From assembly GCA_002337605.1 (NCBI GenBank), contig DDGL01000014.1:71693-135692 (forward strand): DNA of 64,000 bases, written 5' to 3'. The notes under the pieces were generated by a model that was not told the DNA's origin, made no database searches, and saw nothing but the letters and a program-made list of their open reading frames with translations. Below, piece after piece: positions 17,365 to 24,888 of this stretch. Position numbers and translations under genes: made by a program. Within the stretch, counting starts at the first letter, position 1. Each line of letters starts with the position of its first letter. The DNA comes from Flavobacteriaceae bacterium UBA1903 (GTDB taxonomy: Bacteria > Bacteroidota > Bacteroidia > Flavobacteriales > Flavobacteriaceae).

Positions 17365-17372
17365 CAAATGTA
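17365..17372 (-). promoter_or_regulatory. -7 element for the serine hydrolase/transporter operon
   Basis: On the minus strand this reads TACATTTG, an exact TAnnTTTG match, giving a leader of about 50 nt to the ATG at 17308. Confidence 0.55.
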
Positions 17373-17605
17373 TAGTAAATCAGAACACGCAGTCCATTGG
17401 GAACGTTAAATTCTTCAAAATATTGCTTAAAACTTACCTCATTCTCTTAAATGTCGTTAATATGTTACATTAAATGAGAGAGATACCCCATAAAACACTA
17501 TCATACAACAACTCCTCGAAGACTTTAGCGAATAGTAAAGTATTCCTGAAGATTCTTTGTAGTAAGGGACAAGCTAGTGCGATGGTAAAATACCAAAGAA
17601 AAAAA

Positions 17606-17966
17606 CGGTGCTGGTTTTGTTTTTTGTACTCAAGTATGAAAATAGAAAAAGGGATTGCATATCCCGTTGACACTCCCCTTTGCAATTAAAAAACCACGCA
17701 CCGCAGAAAAAAACGGTGCTGGTTTTGTTTTTTGTACTCAAGTATGAAAATAGAAAAAGGGATTGCATATCCCGTTGACACTCCCCTTTACAATTAAAAA
17801 ACCACGCACCGCAGAAAAACCGGAGCTGGTTTTGTTTTTTGTACTCAAGTATGAAAATAGAAAAAGGGATTGCATATCCCGTTGACACTCCCCTTTGCAA
17901 TTAAGAAACCACGCACCGCAGAAAAAAACGGTGCTGGTTTTGTTTTTTGTACTCAATTATGAAAGT
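17606..17966. repeat. Tandem array of a 108-bp unit (three full copies and one partial)
   Basis: Units begin at 17606, 17714, 17821 and 17929 (periods 108, 107 and 108) and are nearly identical. Each starts CGGTGCTGGTTTT and ends AAAACCACGCACCG plus an A-rich linker, so unit ends are near-perfect inverted repeats. Each junction forms a hairpin followed by GTTTTTTG, like an intrinsic terminator read on the plus strand. The middle holds GGGAT-TGCAT-ATCCC and AAAGGG...CCCCTTT dyads. Reading frames through the array are a by-product of the period being divisible by 3. The 688-bp stretch 17348-18035 has no recognisable protein gene. Confidence 0.85.
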
Positions 17967-17996
17967 CTGTGACTTTCAACATTCGTTCAAAAAACA

Positions 17997-18024
17997 AAAC
18001 CACGTTCTTTTTAGAACGTGGTTT
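17997..18024 (-). terminator. Intrinsic terminator of tRNA-Arg
   Basis: A perfect 12-bp stem (17997-18008 with 18013-18024) has a 4-nt loop and a T-rich tract on the minus strand, 11 nt past the tRNA 3' end. Confidence 0.8.
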
Positions 18025-18035
18025 CTTGAGTGAAG

Positions 18036-18109
18036 TGACCGCGGAGGGATTCAAACCCCCAACCCTCAGAGCCGAAATCTGATGCGCTATTCAGTTGCGC
18101 CACGCGGCC
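18036..18109 (-). tRNA. tRNA-Arg (anticodon TCG)
   Basis: A 74-nt cloverleaf. The acceptor GGCCGCG pairs with CGCGGTC with one G-U, and the discriminator is A. The D stem is GCGC/GCGC, and the anticodon arm TCAGA-TTTCGGC-TCTGA gives anticodon TCG. The T stem is GGGGG/CCCTC. CCA is not encoded. The D-loop reads AACTGAATA (A at position 19 instead of G) and the T-loop TTTGAAT (T at 56 instead of C), so the usual G19-C56 tertiary pair is replaced by A19-U56. Confidence 0.93.
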
Positions 18110-18120
18110 AGTATTCAGTA

Positions 18121-18573
18121 TTAATTACTTAATTTTCTCTTTACAATAGTGCTGATAGTCTTTCCATCTGCTCTTCCTGCGGCTTTTCCACTTACCATCC
18201 CCATTACTTTCCCCATATCGGCCATAGAACTTGCTCCTGTTTGTGCAATGGCTTCTTCTACCAGTTTTTCCACTTCCTGTTCGCTTAATTGAGCGGGTAA
18301 AAATTGTTCTATTACAGCAGCTTCAGTTAATTCTGGTGTTGCTAAATCTTCACGACCTTGCTCCGTATATAATGCGGCACTGTCTTTACGTTGTTTTACC
18401 AATTTTTGTAATAACTTGATCTCTGCATCTTCACTAAGTTCCTGCTTTGCCCCACTTTCGGTCTGGGCCAGTAAAATTGCCGATTTCACAGAACGCAATG
18501 CTTGTAAAGACTCCTGATCTTTAGCCTTCATTGCTGCTTTCATAGCATCCATTATTTGGGTAGACAAGCTCAT
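18121..18573 (-). CDS. yqeY: GatB/YqeY domain protein
   Basis: A 150-residue helical cytosolic protein matching the YqeY family over its full length (LSTQIMDAMKAAMKAKDQ, LRSVKSAI, LVKQRKDSAALY, EQFLPAQLSEQEV, MGKVMGMVSGKAAGRADGK). The family shares its tail domain with the GatB subunit of Glu-tRNA amidotransferase and is thought to bind tRNA, but its role is unclear. A -7 element TATCTTTG at 18594-18601 predicts a leader of about 16 nt. The gene lies next to tRNA-Arg on the same strand. Confidence 0.92.
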   Translation of the reverse strand: MSLSTQIMDAMKAAMKAKDQESLQALRSVKSAILLAQTESGAKQELSEDAEIKLLQKLVKQRKDSAALYTEQGREDLATPELTEAAVIEQFLPAQLSEQEVEKLVEEAIAQTGASSMADMGKVMGMVSGKAAGRADGKTISTIVKRKLSN

Positions 18574-18593
18574 ATATTTGTTTTATTGGATGG

Positions 18594-18601
18594 CAAAGAT
18601 A
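18594..18601 (-). promoter_or_regulatory. -7 element of yqeY
   Basis: Reads TATCTTTG on the minus strand, an exact TAnnTTTG match 20 nt upstream of the start codon. Confidence 0.6.
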
Positions 18602-18733
18602 CTCATTTTCATCTATAAAAATAGCGTTATACCCAGATGTCATTCTTTTAAAAACGTTCTTTTTTTATTGGATACAGTTTAAAAAACAATCTATTTAATA
18701 GTATTTTTATGTATTAAAACAACCCTACCTACC

Positions 18734-19153
18734 ATGAAACCAATACATACTATTTGCTATATAAGTAACGCAGCACCAGATCTTTCAGATAGTGACATTG
18801 AGGCTATTTTCAATCAAGCTTCTACTCAAAACAACGAATATAACGTTAGCGGAATTTTACTCTACAATTTAGAACACTTCTTCCAAGTATTGGAAGGTGA
18901 TGAAGAATACATTATAGATCTTTATGAAAATAAAATTAAAAAAGATACTAGACACCTGGATATTTACGAAGTGTATAACAAAACAACTGAAAAACCAGTT
19001 TTTATGGGCTATGATTCCAAATTCAATATCATAAAAACAGAAGAAGACCTCCAAAAGATTAGAAAATACTTAAGCAGTGTACGAACTACTACCTCAGACA
19101 AGCTAACCAGACTCTTACGCCCTTTTGTTATATTTCAAAAACTTGATAAATAA
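18734..19153 (+). CDS. BLUF-domain blue-light receptor
   Basis: A 139-residue stand-alone BLUF protein that should bind FAD. The photochemical residues fit BLUF spacing exactly: Y9 (HTICYISNA), N33 and Q51 (FFQVLEGDEEYI), with gaps of 24 and 18 as in AppA (Y21, N45, Q63). The later Trp/Met region is represented by PVFMGYD, without a Trp. No output domain is attached, so it must signal through a partner, as PixD does. The partner is not evident among neighbours. It has its own terminator shared with converging ftsZ. Confidence 0.9.
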   Translation: MKPIHTICYISNAAPDLSDSDIEAIFNQASTQNNEYNVSGILLYNLEHFFQVLEGDEEYIIDLYENKIKKDTRHLDIYEVYNKTTEKPVFMGYDSKFNIIKTEEDLQKIRKYLSSVRTTTSDKLTRLLRPFVIFQKLDK

Positions 19154-19155
19154 AT

Positions 19156-19184
19156 AAGCCTGTTGCAGGAAGCAACAGGCTTTT
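19156..19184. terminator. Bidirectional terminator between the BLUF gene and ftsZ
   Basis: The stem AAGCCTGTTGC (19156-19166) pairs with GCAACAGGCTT (19172-19182), with T-rich sequence on the right and A-rich sequence on the left, so it can serve both converging genes. Confidence 0.85.
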
Positions 19185-19205
19185 ATTTAAAATATTGTCA
19201 AAGCC

Positions 19206-21281
19206 TTAATCTACATTGTCATGTAAAAATGAATTGTTACTTCGCAGATCAATATCATCATCATCGGTGTTAACAGATGTTCTTGACAAGTTTGTGTCTG
19301 TGTTTTTGTCTTCCAATTCAATACCCATTCTTTTATAGGCTGGTTGTTTTTCAATATCATCAATTTTCGAAGCGCTGTTTCTAAACTTATAATTAAACTC
19401 TTTCATTGTTTTTTTTCGCTCCTCGGTACGCGCTGCCAATAACTTTGAAATAGGCGTATTCATAGGGTCTACATCCTCGGGAGCTACTTCCTCCTCTTGT
19501 GCAGGCGCTACCGTTTTGGTTTCAAAAACAATCGTTTCTTCCGCAGCTTTGTTTTTTTCTGTTGGCTTGGCATTTAACAACTCTGCTTCTTTTTCTTCAT
19601 AGTCATCCAAACTATAGCGTTTTACGCCCTTATCCGAAAGTTCGGTGATAGGAACAACTTCCAAAGCATCATTCACTTCGATATCTTCGATACGGGATGT
19701 TATGGTCTCGTCTTCTTCAGCATGCTTTTTAGGAGCTTCCTTCTTAGTATCTGACGTATTTAAAGGAAGATCGAACATTAAAATCTGTTCTTCAGTTTCT
19801 GTTTCCTGAACGGGTGGTTTTTCTTTCTTATCAATAATTGTAAAAGCCTCTTCACTATCTTTTGCTGGTTTTTTTTCTTCGGCTTTTGGTGCTGGTTTTA
19901 CAATTTCAAAATTAGTTACGTCTATCTCGTTAATAAGCAATTGTTCAAATTCAGCAATACGATGAATATCTACGATGGTAGATTCTACATCTATATTCTT
20001 GATAAGATCTGAAGTTTTAATATACCCTTCAAAAGGAAGTGTTTCCTGCTGTGTTTGCTTAGGCTGCTCTTCTGAAACGGCTTTTACCTTTGGCTTTACA
20101 ACCGGAGCTTCTTCTTCGTCTAACACTAACGTATGACGAATTACAGGATCCGGCTTGGGAGCGGGTGGTTCTTGAGCTTCTGGTATTTCAACCGGAGTAG
20201 CTCCTTTTTTTGCAGATAAATCCTGCTCTGCTTTTTGTTCTTCCTCTAAGGTGTGAATTATTTTCTTAGTCTCTGTATTGCTAATATCATCCTGTTGCTC
20301 GGCATCAAACCCTGTGGCAATTACTGTAATAGCAACAGCTCCTTCCAGCGATTCATCTTCCCCGATACCCATAATAATATTGGCACTATGCCCTGCTTCG
20401 TCCTGAATATGGTCACTTATTTCACCTATCTCATCAATGGTTATTTCTTCGTGTCCCGAAACAATTAAAAGCAATACATTTTTCGCCCCCTGAATTTTGT
20501 TATCGTTTAACAAGGGGGAGTCCAATGCCTTTGAAATAGCCTCCTGCGCACGGTTAGCTCCACTCGCACTGGCACTACCCATAATGGCAGTCCCGCTGTT
20601 TGCCAATACCGTTTTAGCATCACGCAAGTCAATGTTTTGTGTGTAGTGATGTGTTATTACCTCTGCAATACCTCGCGCTGCAGTAGCTAATACTTCATCG
20701 GCTTTTGAAAAACCTGCCTTAAATCCTAAGTTACCATATACCTCACGTAACTTATTATTATTGATTACTACAAGCGAATCGCAATTCTGACGTAGTTTCT
20801 CAACCCCAATCTGTGCTTGTTCGCTACGCATTTTTCCTTCAAACTGAAACGGAATGGTAACAATACCCACCGTTAAAATATCCAGTTCTTTTGCCATTTT
20901 TGCTATAATAGGCGCGGCTCCTGTTCCGGTACCACCTCCCATCCCTGCAGTGATGAAGATCATTTTGGTATTGGTTGAAAGCATGTTCTTGATCTCTTCC
21001 AGACTTTCCATAGCAGATTGCTCTCCGATGGCAGGATTAGCACCTGCTCCTAGCCCTTCAGTAAGAGAAACTCCTAATTGAATTTTAATAGGTACAGCAC
21101 TATTTTCCAGCGCCTGGGCATCGGTATTGCAGATTACAAAATCTACACCTTTAATGCCCTGACTAAACATATGGTTAATCGCGTTGCTACCGCCACCGCC
21201 AACACCTATCACTTTTATGACGTTGCTTTGGTTCTTTGGCATATCGAACGCAATGGTTGTTTCATCAAAGTTGTTACTCAT
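19206..21281 (-). CDS. ftsZ: Cell division GTPase FtsZ with a very long C-terminal linker
   Basis: A 691-residue tubulin homologue that forms the cytokinetic ring. The GTPase domain occupies roughly residues 15-330 (GVGGGGSNAINHM, the tubulin signature GGGTGTGAAP, NNNKLREVYGN). A linker of some 300 residues rich in E, K, P and T follows, then a C-terminal segment ending SNNSFLHDNVD. E. coli FtsZ is 383 residues; extended linkers are typical of Flavobacteriia. It is the last gene of the division cluster, separated from ftsA by 166 bp that contain a short palindrome. Confidence 0.97.
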   Translation of the reverse strand: MSNNFDETTIAFDMPKNQSNVIKVIGVGGGGSNAINHMFSQGIKGVDFVICNTDAQALENSAVPIKIQLGVSLTEGLGAGANPAIGEQSAMESLEEIKNMLSTNTKMIFITAGMGGGTGTGAAPIIAKMAKELDILTVGIVTIPFQFEGKMRSEQAQIGVEKLRQNCDSLVVINNNKLREVYGNLGFKAGFSKADEVLATAARGIAEVITHHYTQNIDLRDAKTVLANSGTAIMGSASASGANRAQEAISKALDSPLLNDNKIQGAKNVLLLIVSGHEEITIDEIGEISDHIQDEAGHSANIIMGIGEDESLEGAVAITVIATGFDAEQQDDISNTETKKIIHTLEEEQKAEQDLSAKKGATPVEIPEAQEPPAPKPDPVIRHTLVLDEEEAPVVKPKVKAVSEEQPKQTQQETLPFEGYIKTSDLIKNIDVESTIVDIHRIAEFEQLLINEIDVTNFEIVKPAPKAEEKKPAKDSEEAFTIIDKKEKPPVQETETEEQILMFDLPLNTSDTKKEAPKKHAEEDETITSRIEDIEVNDALEVVPITELSDKGVKRYSLDDYEEKEAELLNAKPTEKNKAAEETIVFETKTVAPAQEEEVAPEDVDPMNTPISKLLAARTEERKKTMKEFNYKFRNSASKIDDIEKQPAYKRMGIELEDKNTDTNLSRTSVNTDDDDIDLRSNNSFLHDNVD

Positions 21282-21314
21282 ATTTATTTATTTTGCGAGG
21301 TTTATTATTATTGT

Positions 21315-21329
21315 TTCCGCCAGGCGGAA
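21315..21329. repeat. Perfect short inverted repeat between ftsA and ftsZ
   Basis: TTCCGCC-A-GGCGGAA sits in the 166-bp ftsA-ftsZ gap, 33 nt upstream of the ftsZ ATG. It could be a hairpin in the leader, a regulator site or a dispersed palindrome. Confidence 0.55.
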
Positions 21330-21447
21330 GTATTACTGTTTTTTATTTTAACTAACTTTTTTCTGGTCCCTAAGTGTTCCGTTAAAAAGTTTTGCTTTTT
21401 TAATGGGATGTATCGAAGGGCTACTGTTTCTACCGTCTACTCACTTA

Positions 21448-22785
21448 TCATTCTGCATTGTCCAAAAACTCTTTGAACTTCTCTGCCCATTTATCAAAGA
21501 AACGTTTGCGCTCTACTTGTGGCTCTTCTTTTATTTCTGGGTCTTGCACTTCTGCTTCGCCAGGATTTTGCGATTCATTTTCAACCTCCTGTGTGGCCTT
21601 TATAGCTTTTGGAGTAGTGCGGTGTTTGTTTTCCAGACTATTCAGCACCAACCCAACTGCGGTTGCGTACAACGGACTTGTGGTCTCACTATCGCTATCG
21701 CCCGCCAGATGCTCGTTTGGATACCCAATACGTGTATCCATTCCCGTTATGTACTCTACCAGTTGCTTTAAATGCTGCAATTGAGCACCACCCCCGGTTA
21801 ACACGATTCCTGCGATCAATTTTTTCTTCTGCTCTTCGTGACCGTAATTTTTTATTTCAAGATATACCTGTTCAATAATCTCTACGACTCTTGCGTGGAT
21901 AATTTTTGAAAGGTTTTTAAGCGTAATTTCTTTAGGTTCTCTTCCACGTAACCCGGGAATTGAAACTATTTCGTTGTCTTTATTTTCTCCTGGCCAGGCG
22001 CTACCAAACTTAATCTTTAGCAATTCTGCTTGCTTTTCAATAATGCTACAGCCTTCTTTTATATCTTCTGTTATTACATTTCCACCAAACGGAATTACCG
22101 CTGTATGTCGAATGATGCCATCTTTAAAAATGGCCAGATCTGTCGTACCACCTCCAATATCCAGCAAGGCTACTCCTGCTTCTTTTTCTTCCTGGCTTAG
22201 TACTGCATTTGCCGAAGCCAGAGGCTCGAGTGTTATTCCTGAAAGTTCCAGGCCTGTACTCTTTACACAACGTCCAATGTTTCGAATGCTTGAAACTTGG
22301 CCCACCACTACGTGAAAATTGGCTTCTAACCTACCTCCATACATCCCGATGGGCTCTTTAACTTCAGCTTGTCCGTCTACCTTAAAATCCTGCGGCAGTA
22401 CGTGTATAATTTCTTCGCCGGGCAACATGACCAGCTTGTGTACCTGATTACAAAGGCGTTCAATATCTGCTTCGTCTATTACCTCGTCGCTATTACTACG
22501 CGTAATATAATCGCTATGCTGGAGGCTACGAATGTGTTGTCCTGCAATTCCTACGACTACATCTTCGATCTTTAATCCTGAAGACGTTTCGGCATCTTGC
22601 ACTGCTTGCTGAATGGATTGAATAGTCTGTGTAATATTATTCACTACCCCGCGATGCACCCCCAGGCTTTTAGACTTCCCAATGCCCAAAATCTCCATCT
22701 TCCCATACTCATTGTTCCTACCAATCATAGCAACAATCTTGGTGGTCCCAATATCTAATCCAACCGCTATGTTTTCATTTTCCAT
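21448..22785 (-). CDS. ftsA: Cell division protein FtsA
   Basis: A 445-residue actin-fold ATPase that anchors FtsZ to the inner membrane. Visible: GLDIGTTKIVAMIGR (phosphate 1), ALLDIGGGTTDLAIF (phosphate 2) and GIVLTGGGAQLQHL (adenosine motif). A charged linker follows, then a C-terminal amphipathic membrane-targeting helix (FFDKWAEKFKEFLDNAE). Length is slightly above the 420 of E. coli. The start codon lies 1 nt after the ftsQ stop, so the two are translationally linked. Confidence 0.97.
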   Translation of the reverse strand: MENENIAVGLDIGTTKIVAMIGRNNEYGKMEILGIGKSKSLGVHRGVVNNITQTIQSIQQAVQDAETSSGLKIEDVVVGIAGQHIRSLQHSDYITRSNSDEVIDEADIERLCNQVHKLVMLPGEEIIHVLPQDFKVDGQAEVKEPIGMYGGRLEANFHVVVGQVSSIRNIGRCVKSTGLELSGITLEPLASANAVLSQEEKEAGVALLDIGGGTTDLAIFKDGIIRHTAVIPFGGNVITEDIKEGCSIIEKQAELLKIKFGSAWPGENKDNEIVSIPGLRGREPKEITLKNLSKIIHARVVEIIEQVYLEIKNYGHEEQKKKLIAGIVLTGGGAQLQHLKQLVEYITGMDTRIGYPNEHLAGDSDSETTSPLYATAVGLVLNSLENKHRTTPKAIKATQEVENESQNPGEAEVQDPEIKEEPQVERKRFFDKWAEKFKEFLDNAE

Positions 22786-22786
22786 C

Positions 22787-23506
22787 CTATTCGGTTTTTG
22801 TGGCTACTACTTGATTTCCAAATTGCAAATCGATTTTTTTATAGCGCTGTAATGTTTTATCCTCTTTTGTTTTTTGATAAAAAGCCTTAAAATTCTGAAA
22901 CTTCAACGCTATGTTTTTCACTTTTCCAAAATGCACATCAAAATCATAGGTCCGAAGCTTCATAATAACGTTGCCCTCTTCAGTAAGTTGAACCCCAACA
23001 ACGCTCTGCCTCATAAAGTCATCTTCAACAATGTTTACTAATAACGGCGTAATCTCCGTAAAATTGGTTGTAGACCTCCCTGTTATGATAGGAACCCTTG
23101 CCGCATACACCGAAGACAATGGCATCTTCTTTCCATCTTCATCCAGGTAATAATTAGGTGAGGCAGCGACCCTGCCAATTGGGTTACGCTGTTCAATTTT
23201 TGCACCTAAAACGCCGTCAACCGTTACATACACTTGCGCGTTACGAATCATCGCATTTGTCAACAAGCGGGACTCCATCTCTTTCAAAACTAAAGCTTCT
23301 TTGTCCACTCCCGTAACACTGTCGCTATTTTGTACTAACAATTTATTAACAGTGCTCAGGGTGATAAACGGGTCATTTTCATCCAGAAATTCAATATCAA
23401 TTTTGCTTAGTTTTCGTGAGGCATTTCGCTTTTGTGTAAAACTGAACAGAAACACCACCAATACTAAAAGCAATACAAATTTTATAATTGGAATGTACTT
23501 TTTCAT
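22787..23506 (-). CDS. ftsQ: Cell division protein FtsQ/DivIB-like
   Basis: A 239-residue bitopic protein with a short cytoplasmic tail, one transmembrane helix (about residues 8-24, FVLLLVLVVFLFSF) and a periplasmic part with FtsQ-type features (MIRNAQVYVTVDGVLGAKIEQRNPIGRV, YYLDEDGKKMPLS). The POTRA part diverges from proteobacterial FtsQ, as usual in Bacteroidetes; the gene is assigned by position between murC and ftsA as well as by these features. Its start overlaps the murC stop by 4 nt. Confidence 0.88.
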   Translation of the reverse strand: MKKYIPIIKFVLLLVLVVFLFSFTQKRNASRKLSKIDIEFLDENDPFITLSTVNKLLVQNSDSVTGVDKEALVLKEMESRLLTNAMIRNAQVYVTVDGVLGAKIEQRNPIGRVAASPNYYLDEDGKKMPLSSVYAARVPIITGRSTTNFTEITPLLVNIVEDDFMRQSVVGVQLTEEGNVIMKLRTYDFDVHFGKVKNIALKFQNFKAFYQKTKEDKTLQRYKKIDLQFGNQVVATKTE

Positions 23507-24888
23507 CCTGCTAATATTTTAGTTATAGTTTCAACTTCAGCCCCTATATCCCCTGCTCCTACAAGTAGTTTAACACGGCACTCTGAGTTTTTTAATGCAG
23601 AAGAAATTTCAGGTTTGTTTATAATTCTGGTAGCTACGTAAAGGTTTCGGCCGCCCTCAACCAGACATTCGTCAATCATTTTAAGCAACCAGGCCGTAGT
23701 GACTCCCTCCATAGGTTCTTCACGTGCGGGATAAATATCCAACAACAGCACTTCATCAAATTTCGCTAAACTTTCAGCAAACCCTCTTGCAAAATCCTTT
23801 GTTCTGCTAAAGAGGTGTGGCTGAAACACGATTACTTTTTTATCGTTAGGATACATTTCAGCAACTGCCTGATGCAAGGCGTTTAATTCGGTAGGATGAT
23901 GGGCGTAATCGTCTATCAAAACCAGATCATCTCTTCTTATTTTATAAGAAAACCTGCGTTCCACCCCTTTAAAGGTTGCTAAAGCTTTGGGAAGGCAACC
24001 GGTTGGGGAACCTGCAAGAATTGCCATTCCCAAAGCTGTTATAGCATTGTGTAGGTTATGGTGTCCGGGTAAATAAAATTGTAAATTTTTTAAGGTTTGC
24101 TTTGGGGTTTTAAGGTCAAAAATATAAGCTCCGTTTTCAATACGCACATTTCGTGCTTCAAATGCTGCATCTTCTTCTATTGCGACGGACTGCCCTTTCA
24201 ACGGCAACCCTTTTTTAAAGAGTAGATTTTCTTTCTTCGGAAGTAAAGCGACAAAATCCTTAAATGCATCCTGCATAGCGTTTTCATCTCCGTAAATATC
24301 CAGATGGTCTGCATCCATAGAGGTTACGCAGGCAATATCCGGGCTAAGCGTTAAAAAAGAACGGTCAAATTCGTCTGCTTCCACTACAGTAATCTGGGTG
24401 CCTTTGCTAATGAAATTCGATTTATAGTTTTCTGCAATACCGCCTAAAAAAGCAGTGACCGGCATCTCACAGGAAGCCAACAAATGACCCAAAATAGCCG
24501 AAGTTGTTGTCTTGCCGTGAGTGCCAGCTACCGCCAAACATAAAGTGTGCTTTGTAACATCCCCCAGCAGTTTAGAACGCTTGATGACGTTGTACTTGTT
24601 ATCCTGAAACCAGTTTAAAATCTGGCTGGTTTTTGGTACAGCAGGTGTAAAAACCACTAACGTTTCAGAAGTATTTTGAATCTCTAAAGGAATTTCATCT
24701 GCCACATCTGTATAGCCAATGCCAATGCCTTCGGAGGTTAGTTGTCTCGTCAATGACGTTTCAGTCTTGTCATACCCATACACAGTTAACCCCTTTAACT
24801 TAGCAAAACGGGCGAGCGCACTCATCCCAATTCCACCAATGCCGATGAAGTAAATGTTTTGTATGTTTTTGAGTATGCTCACTTTCAA
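23503..24888 (-). CDS. murC: UDP-N-acetylmuramate--L-alanine ligase
   Basis: A 461-residue Mur ligase adding L-Ala to UDP-MurNAc in the cytoplasm. The N-terminal Rossmann motif is FIGIGGIGMSALARFAK, the ATP loop is AGTHGKTTTSAILGHLL, EADEFDRSF follows in the central domain, and the C-terminal domain has IDDYAHHPTE and FQPHLFSRT. Length is normal. It overlaps both neighbours by 4 nt (murG upstream, ftsQ downstream), the usual sign of coupled translation. Confidence 0.97.
   Translation of the reverse strand: MKVSILKNIQNIYFIGIGGIGMSALARFAKLKGLTVYGYDKTETSLTRQLTSEGIGIGYTDVADEIPLEIQNTSETLVVFTPAVPKTSQILNWFQDNKYNVIKRSKLLGDVTKHTLCLAVAGTHGKTTTSAILGHLLASCEMPVTAFLGGIAENYKSNFISKGTQITVVEADEFDRSFLTLSPDIACVTSMDADHLDIYGDENAMQDAFKDFVALLPKKENLLFKKGLPLKGQSVAIEEDAAFEARNVRIENGAYIFDLKTPKQTLKNLQFYLPGHHNLHNAITALGMAILAGSPTGCLPKALATFKGVERRFSYKIRRDDLVLIDDYAHHPTELNALHQAVAEMYPNDKKVIVFQPHLFSRTKDFARGFAESLAKFDEVLLLDIYPAREEPMEGVTTAWLLKMIDECLVEGGRNLYVATRIINKPEISSALKNSECRVKLLVGAGDIGAEVETITKILAG

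Noticed and set aside
17574..17956. Repetitive open reading frames across the 108-bp array (minus strand)
   Set aside because: The frame stays open only because the repeat period is a multiple of 3; composition is odd, there is no promoter, and no relation to any protein family.
17606..17966. CRISPR array
   Set aside because: Units are 108 bp, nearly identical throughout and without unique spacers; no cas genes nearby.
21403..22315. Plus-strand open frames opposite ftsA and ftsZ
   Set aside because: They are antisense shadows with low-quality composition and no start signals.
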